Position numbers and translations under genes: made by a program. A stretch of DNA of 27,793 nt from a bacterium (lineage in GTDB: Bacteria > Verrucomicrobiota > Verrucomicrobiae > Opitutales > Opitutaceae), in the NCBI GenBank assembly GCA_021780625.1, contig JAJXYI010000570.1, positions 1 through 27,793 on the forward strand, given 5' to 3'. Shown one piece after another: positions 23,448 to 27,793 of this stretch. Numbering within the stretch: the stretch's first letter is position 1; each line of letters begins with the position of its first letter. Under the pieces are notes generated by a model. That model did not search any database and was not told the DNA's origin. It saw only the letters and a program-made list of their open reading frames with translations.

Positions 23448-24683
23448 TTAAGTGGCTTCCGAAAAAACGAGGGACGCATTGCAGTTTCCGAAACCAAAGG
23501 AATTCGACAATACCGTCCTGACCTTCATCGCGCGACTCTCGTCGGGGACATAGTCGAGGTCGCAGACCGGGTCCGGTGTGCGCAGGTTGATCGTCGGCGG
23601 GACGATCTGGTGCATCAGCGCCTTCACGCTCACCACCGCCTCGATCGCCCCCGCGGCCCCGAGCGAATGCCCGATCATCGATTTGGTCGAGGACACCGGG
23701 ATCCGGTACGCCTCATCGCCAAAAACCGCCTTGATCGCCCGTGTCTCCGCCGCGTCGTTCGCCTGCGTCGAGGTGGCATGCGCGTTGATGTAGTCCACCC
23801 GCGTCAGGCCCGCGTCCTTGATCGCCGCCGCCATCACGCGCGCCGCGTCGCCGCCCTCCGGGTCCGGCATCACCATGTGGTGCGCGCCGGAATTGCTCGC
23901 ATAGCCGACGACCTCCGCCAGCAGGCGCGCCCCGCGGCGAATCGCCCGCTCACGCTCCTCGAGGATCAGCACCGCCCCGCCCTCGGCCATCACGAAGCCC
24001 TCACGGGTCAGGTCAAAAGGCCGCGACGCCCGCGTAGGATCGTCGATCGTCTTCGAAAGTACCCGCAGTGCGCAGTACGCGCCAAAATTGAATCGCGTCA
24101 TCGGCGCCTCGGCTCCGCCCGTCAGGCAGGTGTCGATCTCGCCATACTGGATCTTCCTGAACGCCTCGCCAATCGCATGGGCCGACGACGCGCAGGCCGT
24201 GGAAATGACCATGTTCGGCCCTCGCAGCCCATAGCGAATGCCCATCTGGCTCGCCACCGCGTTGGGCGTGATGCGCGGAACCGCAAGCGGATTGAGCCGA
24301 TGCGCCCCCTTGTCGAAGCCTTGAATCAGCTGTTCCTCATGAAAAAAGGCGCCTCCAAACCCCGAACCGATGATCACGCCAATGCGGTCCCGGTCCTCCT
24401 CCTCGAGCTTCAGCCCGCTGTCCTGTAGCGCGAACTCCGCACTCACCAGCCCCAGGTGCACAAAACGATCCACCCGGCGCGCCGTCTCGGGCGGCATGTA
24501 CTTTGCCGGTTCCAAACCGCGCACCTGGCCCCCGACCTTTGATGGAAAATCATCCGTCTCAAAGGCATCGATGAGGGTGATTCCCGACCGACCTGCCAGG
24601 TTTGCACGCCAAAACTCGTCGACACCTATGCCATTGCAGGCGACAACACCCAGTCCTGTGACTACGACACGACGTTTATTCAT
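23448..24683 (-). CDS. fabF: Beta-ketoacyl-ACP synthase II (FabF-like ketosynthase)
   Basis: This 411-residue condensing enzyme extends an acyl-ACP with malonyl-ACP. The catalytic triad is complete: Cys164 in STACASSAHA, His302 in NAHATST and His339 in KSMIGHSLGAAGA, with Lys334. The start MNKRRVVVTGLGVVACNGIG and the end SNSFGFGNCNASLVF are standard FabF features, and length matches the family. NAHATST instead of NAHGTST is a common variant. The enzyme is followed by an acyl carrier protein gene on the same strand, five bases later, so the two are surely co-transcribed. It could serve general fatty-acid synthesis or a specialised chain; the reversed order relative to acpP and the neighbouring aminotransferase unit make the second possibility worth testing. 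The upstream gap to the divergent kinase-like gene is about 260 bases. Confidence 0.94.
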   Translation of the reverse strand: MNKRRVVVTGLGVVACNGIGVDEFWRANLAGRSGITLIDAFETDDFPSKVGGQVRGLEPAKYMPPETARRVDRFVHLGLVSAEFALQDSGLKLEEEDRDRIGVIIGSGFGGAFFHEEQLIQGFDKGAHRLNPLAVPRITPNAVASQMGIRYGLRGPNMVISTACASSAHAIGEAFRKIQYGEIDTCLTGGAEAPMTRFNFGAYCALRVLSKTIDDPTRASRPFDLTREGFVMAEGGAVLILEERERAIRRGARLLAEVVGYASNSGAHHMVMPDPEGGDAARVMAAAIKDAGLTRVDYINAHATSTQANDAAETRAIKAVFGDEAYRIPVSSTKSMIGHSLGAAGAIEAVVSVKALMHQIVPPTINLRTPDPVCDLDYVPDESRAMKVRTVLSNSFGFGNCNASLVFSEAT

Positions 24684-24944
24684 GAATGAGAGACTGAGCG
24701 CGCCATCCCGTACCGCAGAATAACAGACTCAGACCTAGGGCTCTAGACGCGCGAAGGCCCGTCGACAAGGAGTATCCTAGCATTGCGCAGTTACCGCTTG
24801 CGAGAAGGACTTCCAGCATCATCGTCCCGTAATCCAGCGCGCCTCGCACCCGTTTGCTCCCTGAGACGCAAGCCTAGGGAATTCTCCTCAAGTCCTCGCC
24901 GACGGCGCCGATCCTAGTCCCTAAGCCGAGTGAGCTCTCTTCGC

Positions 24945-25994
24945 ATGAAATCCGATCACGACCTCCCGATCCACCGTTGGAGCAGTCGCTGGCCCTTCCC
25001 TTCCTCCTACACCGGAAAATTCGTCGCTGTCGCCGTCCTGGGAATCGTCCTGCCCCCTGCCGCCGCCCTTCTCGGTTTCGCCCTGTCGGGCGGCCATCCG
25101 AGTTTTCTACACGAAGCTCTCTGGACCATTGCCGGTGCGATCTTAGCCGTCGGCCTCGCCGCCTGGTGCATGCACGCACTCCTCGCCCCGGTCCGCGCAA
25201 CGCTCGCCGCCCTGGCCGCCGCAAACCAATCCCTGCCCCCGCCCAACGCTTCCTCGCCAGCCTCCGACGAAGCCGATCAGCTCATGCAGGCCGCGTCCCG
25301 GCAGCTCGCCGCGCTCGAACGCCTCACCAGCCTCAAGGAACGGGTCACCTCCAGCATCGCCCAGGATTTCCGCGGGCCGCTCACCGGCATCAGCCTCACA
25401 TCCGAACTCCTGCTGACCGACCCCTCCATCGGCATCGAGAGCCGGCCCCTGATCGACAATATCAAGCGCACCACCGACAGTCAGCTGCGCCAGGTGCGTC
25501 GCCTCCTCGAAGCCTTCCTCGACGATATCCGCGACGCAAAGATCTCCTCCAAACCCATCCCGATTCCCTTCCTCTGGCTCGAGGTCCACGACACCCTCGG
25601 CGTCGCCGCCCTCCAACGCCAGATCGCCCTGGAGCTCGTGCCGACCGATATCTCCGTGCTCGGCGATTCCCACCGTCTCGCCCAGGTGCTCAATAATCTC
25701 GTCGCCAACGCCATCAAGGCCACCCCACCCAAGGGCCGCGTCGTCGTGTCCGCCGTATCCAAGGGCGCCACCTGCGAGATCCACGTCAAGGACAACGGTT
25801 GCGGTCTCGACCCCGACGTCTATCTCCCCCTTCTCCGACTCAGGAACAGCGATCTGAGCGATGCCCAGAAAAAGAAGCTCGGGCTCGGTTTGCGTATCAG
25901 CGAGGCCCTGCTCAATGTCCACGGCTCCACACTCCAGATCACTGGGAAACCCGGTTCAGGCGCCGATCTGTTCTTCGAACTCAAGCGCGCCTGA
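24945..25994 (+). CDS. Membrane histidine-kinase-like protein lacking the phospho-acceptor His
   Basis: This 349-residue protein has two transmembrane helices (about residues 25-48 and 56-80), a short linker, a dimerisation-like helix (about 125-175) and a HATPase_c domain (about 215-348). The ATPase domain keeps the N-box (QVLNNLVANAIKA), G1 (DNGCGLDP) and G2 (GLGLRISEALLNVHG), so ATP binding looks intact. In the H-box position the sequence reads SIAQDFRGPLTGI where kinases have SHELRTPL-like motifs: the phospho-acceptor His is Gln (CAG at about 25362-25364, one base from CAC). No response regulator is adjacent. It could be a pseudokinase, a phosphatase-like or allosteric partner of another kinase, or phosphorylate elsewhere. 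The ATG at 24945 is used; a GTG at 24930, five codons upstream, is an alternative. No Shine-Dalgarno sequence is clear for either. Confidence 0.87.
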   Translation: MKSDHDLPIHRWSSRWPFPSSYTGKFVAVAVLGIVLPPAAALLGFALSGGHPSFLHEALWTIAGAILAVGLAAWCMHALLAPVRATLAALAAANQSLPPPNASSPASDEADQLMQAASRQLAALERLTSLKERVTSSIAQDFRGPLTGISLTSELLLTDPSIGIESRPLIDNIKRTTDSQLRQVRRLLEAFLDDIRDAKISSKPIPIPFLWLEVHDTLGVAALQRQIALELVPTDISVLGDSHRLAQVLNNLVANAIKATPPKGRVVVSAVSKGATCEIHVKDNGCGLDPDVYLPLLRLRNSDLSDAQKKKLGLGLRISEALLNVHGSTLQITGKPGSGADLFFELKRA

Positions 25995-26023
25995 GCTCTC
26001 GCGCCGCACCCCTCGCCCCGGCC

Positions 26024-26043
26024 GCCGCCCCACTCCGGGCGGC
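26024..26043. terminator. GC-rich hairpin between convergent genes
   Basis: GCCGCCC (26024-26030) pairs with GGGCGGC (26037-26043) around a CACTCC loop in the 77-base gap between the kinase-like gene and the DUF2059 gene. There is no T-run, so a termination role is tentative. Confidence 0.35.
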
Positions 26044-26071
26044 AACCATGGCCGGGATTACCTGATTCAAC

Positions 26072-26689
26072 TCAGGGCTTCGCGGCTGCTTTCGGCGCCG
26101 CCGGAACTGCCTCGGGAGCCTTGGCCGCGGCCGGCGCCTGCTTGGCCTCGAGCGCCTTCAACTCCGCCATCGTCTGCTGCGATATCGCCTGCGCCTGCGG
26201 CATGAACACCCGCATGCGCTGTTGAACTTCAGCCAGCGAGAGCTGCATCACACGCGGCATCTTGTTCACCAGCGCCCCACCCGTCGGCGTCTTGTAGAAC
26301 GCCAGAAGGTCATCGACCTCGTGCTGCGTGAACGATTGCTGATAAATCCGAACGTACATCGGCTCCAGGATGCTCCAGCTGAGCTCCTTGTTCAGCAGGG
26401 CCATGATTTTTTGTTCCATCCCGTTGAGGATCTTCTCCGCCTCCGGGGTCGCCGGATGCTCGCGCAGGGCCTGGGCCATGGACGACTTGATCATTCCGTC
26501 GACCTGGCTGTCCACTGAGTCGATCAGGTTGCGGGCTCGGGTGACTTCGAGCAGCTCTTTGATCGAGGCCTCGCTGGCAGGAGAAATCGAGGGCGACGGC
26601 GTGGCGGGCGACGCCGAAGGGGTTGCCGGGGTGGCGGCAAACCCAACGGTGGCAAAAGCGAGAAGGGAAACAACGAGACGAGTCTTCAT
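26072..26689 (-). CDS. Secreted DUF2059-domain protein
   Basis: This 205-residue protein starts with a signal peptide (MKTRLVVSLLAFATVGFAA), then a Thr/Pro/Ser-rich linker (about 20-40) and a DUF2059 domain (about 95-165). The domain is recognised by the segment PMYVRIYQQSFTQHEVDDLLAFY followed by KTPTGGALVNKMPRVMQ, its hallmark. The C-terminal 30 residues are Ala/Pro/Lys-rich. DUF2059 proteins are small secreted or periplasmic helical proteins without a defined function. The start at 26687-26689 was chosen because it opens the signal peptide; upstream in-frame codons encode unrelated sequence that overlaps the next gene region. It follows the membrane-protein gene by 35 bases on the same strand and could be co-transcribed. 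Confidence 0.87.
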   Translation of the reverse strand: MKTRLVVSLLAFATVGFAATPATPSASPATPSPSISPASEASIKELLEVTRARNLIDSVDSQVDGMIKSSMAQALREHPATPEAEKILNGMEQKIMALLNKELSWSILEPMYVRIYQQSFTQHEVDDLLAFYKTPTGGALVNKMPRVMQLSLAEVQQRMRVFMPQAQAISQQTMAELKALEAKQAPAAAKAPEAVPAAPKAAAKP

Positions 26690-26724
26690 GGATGTTGGGT
26701 TAGGGGTTGAGAGGTGGGGAGCGC

Positions 26725-27793
26725 TCAGTCGCGACTGCCCCAGAAAAGCTCCTTGGCACTCGAGGTCGAGCCGTCGAGGTCCGACGTGAGGTACGAACGG
26801 CGCACAACCCAGCGGTGGAACGCCCAACACGCAAGCGTCGTTGTCATGCATGCGGTCACTCCTGGAAATGAAAGCAGCGGGCCGACAAAGAAGGAGGCGC
26901 CAGTCACGACCAGGAATGGGCAGAGAAGTGCAATGACACTCCAAATCACGATGCCGGCCCGTCCCCGCGCCATGGCCTCAATGGCCAATGAGAACAGGAA
27001 TGTCGGAACCAATGCGATCAGGCAGGCAACCGGCAGGGTCAAATCGAGCCAGCGAACCGGCTCACCCAACAGGTGAAGCAAAGCCAAAGTCAGGACCGTT
27101 GTGAACGAGGTGCCGACAATGAGCAGCGCCAAGCCATACACTTGGGTGTAAGTTGCCAGGACGGACGCCATCCTGACGCGCCCCAGCGGAAAGGGCAGCG
27201 CACGCCGGAGCGACATGATGATTGTCAGGACCGTCATCGCCAGGGCTCCATATGCCACCGGTATTCCTAAAAATACATTCACCGGCCTTCCACTGCCAAA
27301 ACCCTGCACACAGGTGTTGCCCAGCTGTACTCCCAGGCCCGCGAGGTGCCCGCTATTGGCATCCACTGCCGCACAAAAAGTGAATGTCATCACGGCCAGC
27401 GGAGGAAGTGCAACGGTGCATATATTCGTAATCACAGACCGGAGTCGGCTCGGAAACCATACGTAATGCACGGTCGCCAGCCAGCGCCGAAGCGATCGGT
27501 CCGAGGAACTGTAGTTCCACCGTCTCTTCGAGACGGGCATGGAGGTCCATGAGCGACGCATCCACTCGCGCTGCCGCGTCCGCGCGACGGCTCTGCCCAT
27601 GAATATCGACGATTGGGGGCAGATCACCGGTCTCTCTCCACGCGCCCGCGCACGAACTTCGCGACGATCAAAGCCGCGCCGCAAACAGACAAAGGCCACC
27701 GTCACGCCCACGAGAAAGACAGGCCACGATTCCCGGAGGCAGAGCCAATAAAGCCTCGTTCCCAATAATCCCAGTAGAATCCCGAGCAGGATC
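26725..27793 (-). CDS. Polytopic membrane protein, C-terminal part (runs off the window)
   Basis: The frame is open from the right edge of the window to its stop at 26725, giving about 355 residues; the N-terminus lies outside. The edge reads ILLGILLGLLG, a membrane helix in progress, so the first in-frame TTG near 27765 is not a real start. About seven hydrophobic segments are visible, for example ESWPVFLVGVTVAFVCL, ICTVALPPLAVMTFTFCAA, VAYGALAMTVLTIIMSL, YGLALLIVGTSFTTVLTL, VACLIALVPTFLFSLAI and WSVIALLCPFLVVTGASFF, with an Arg-rich loop between the first and second. Such a layout fits an ABC-2-like transporter permease, but no family motif is firm. Any cognate ATPase gene would lie outside the window, most likely upstream of it. 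Function unassigned. Confidence 0.72.
   Translation of the reverse strand, partial: ILLGILLGLLGTRLYWLCLRESWPVFLVGVTVAFVCLRRGFDRREVRARARGERPVICPQSSIFMGRAVARTRQREWMRRSWTSMPVSKRRWNYSSSDRSLRRWLATVHYVWFPSRLRSVITNICTVALPPLAVMTFTFCAAVDANSGHLAGLGVQLGNTCVQGFGSGRPVNVFLGIPVAYGALAMTVLTIIMSLRRALPFPLGRVRMASVLATYTQVYGLALLIVGTSFTTVLTLALLHLLGEPVRWLDLTLPVACLIALVPTFLFSLAIEAMARGRAGIVIWSVIALLCPFLVVTGASFFVGPLLSFPGVTACMTTTLACWAFHRWVVRRSYLTSDLDGSTSSAKELFWGSRD

Noticed and set aside
24684..24944. Repeated CCTAG(GG) sequences in the gap between fabF and the kinase-like gene
   Set aside because: Four short occurrences with irregular spacing and no palindromic or tandem order; not enough to call a binding-site array.
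27600..27765. In-frame TTG near 27765 as the start of the terminal membrane protein
   Set aside because: The frame stays open to the window edge and encodes more hydrophobic helix, so the true start lies outside.

Overview
The window is 27.8 kb of GC-rich bacterial chromosome. Third codon positions are strongly C/G biased, genes are tightly packed, many starts overlap the preceding stop (ATGA or TGATG), and Shine-Dalgarno sequences are rare outside a few genes. It encodes a Gram-negative envelope: a TonB-dependent receptor, a tripartite exporter with an outer-membrane lipoprotein, MurA and DUF2059/PepSY secreted proteins. The style fits Verrucomicrobiota, possibly Opitutales, but that placement is an inference from general flavour; there is no rRNA here to prove it. 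No tRNA, rRNA, CRISPR, transposase, integrase or phage gene was seen.

Layout. (1) 1-2731: a doubtful gene tail, then a TonB-dependent outer-membrane receptor without a SusD partner. (2) 2843-6965, minus strand: a secreted Asp-box protein, a response regulator fused to a PP2C/SpoIIE-type phosphatase, proC, and a 68-residue protein of unknown function. (3) 7095-12991, plus strand: a COG0523 (CobW-like) metallochaperone GTPase, then an FtsX/DevC-type permease, its ATPase, a HlyD-type adaptor and a NodT-type outer-membrane lipoprotein, the last four with overlapping start and stop codons; a PepSY protein follows. (4) 13195-13410: a second 71-residue protein clearly homologous to the one at 2843-3049, followed by a perfect 19-bp terminator-like hairpin. 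(5) 13849-15713: a TetR regulator and a flavodoxin-like reductase with a candidate operator upstream of each, then a DUF2127 membrane protein. (6) 16184-19798: an Arg-rich low-complexity protein with an exact Arg-every-fourth-residue tract, then murA and ruvB.

(7) 20061-24683: three translationally coupled genes (alpha/beta hydrolase, HAD phosphatase, class III aminotransferase) converge on a ketosynthase-acyl carrier protein pair. A long imperfect inverted repeat built from a degenerate heptamer lies between the two units. Together these look like a candidate small acyl/amino metabolite or lipid pathway, but only the enzyme classes are visible and the product is unknown. (8) 24945-27793: a membrane-bound histidine-kinase-like protein whose phospho-accepting His is replaced by Gln, a DUF2059 secreted protein, and the C-terminal part of a polytopic membrane protein that runs off the window.

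The points most worth following are the small-protein family with two members 10 kb apart, the His-less kinase, the Arg-tetrad protein, and the coupled hydrolase/phosphatase/aminotransferase set beside its own ketosynthase and carrier protein.
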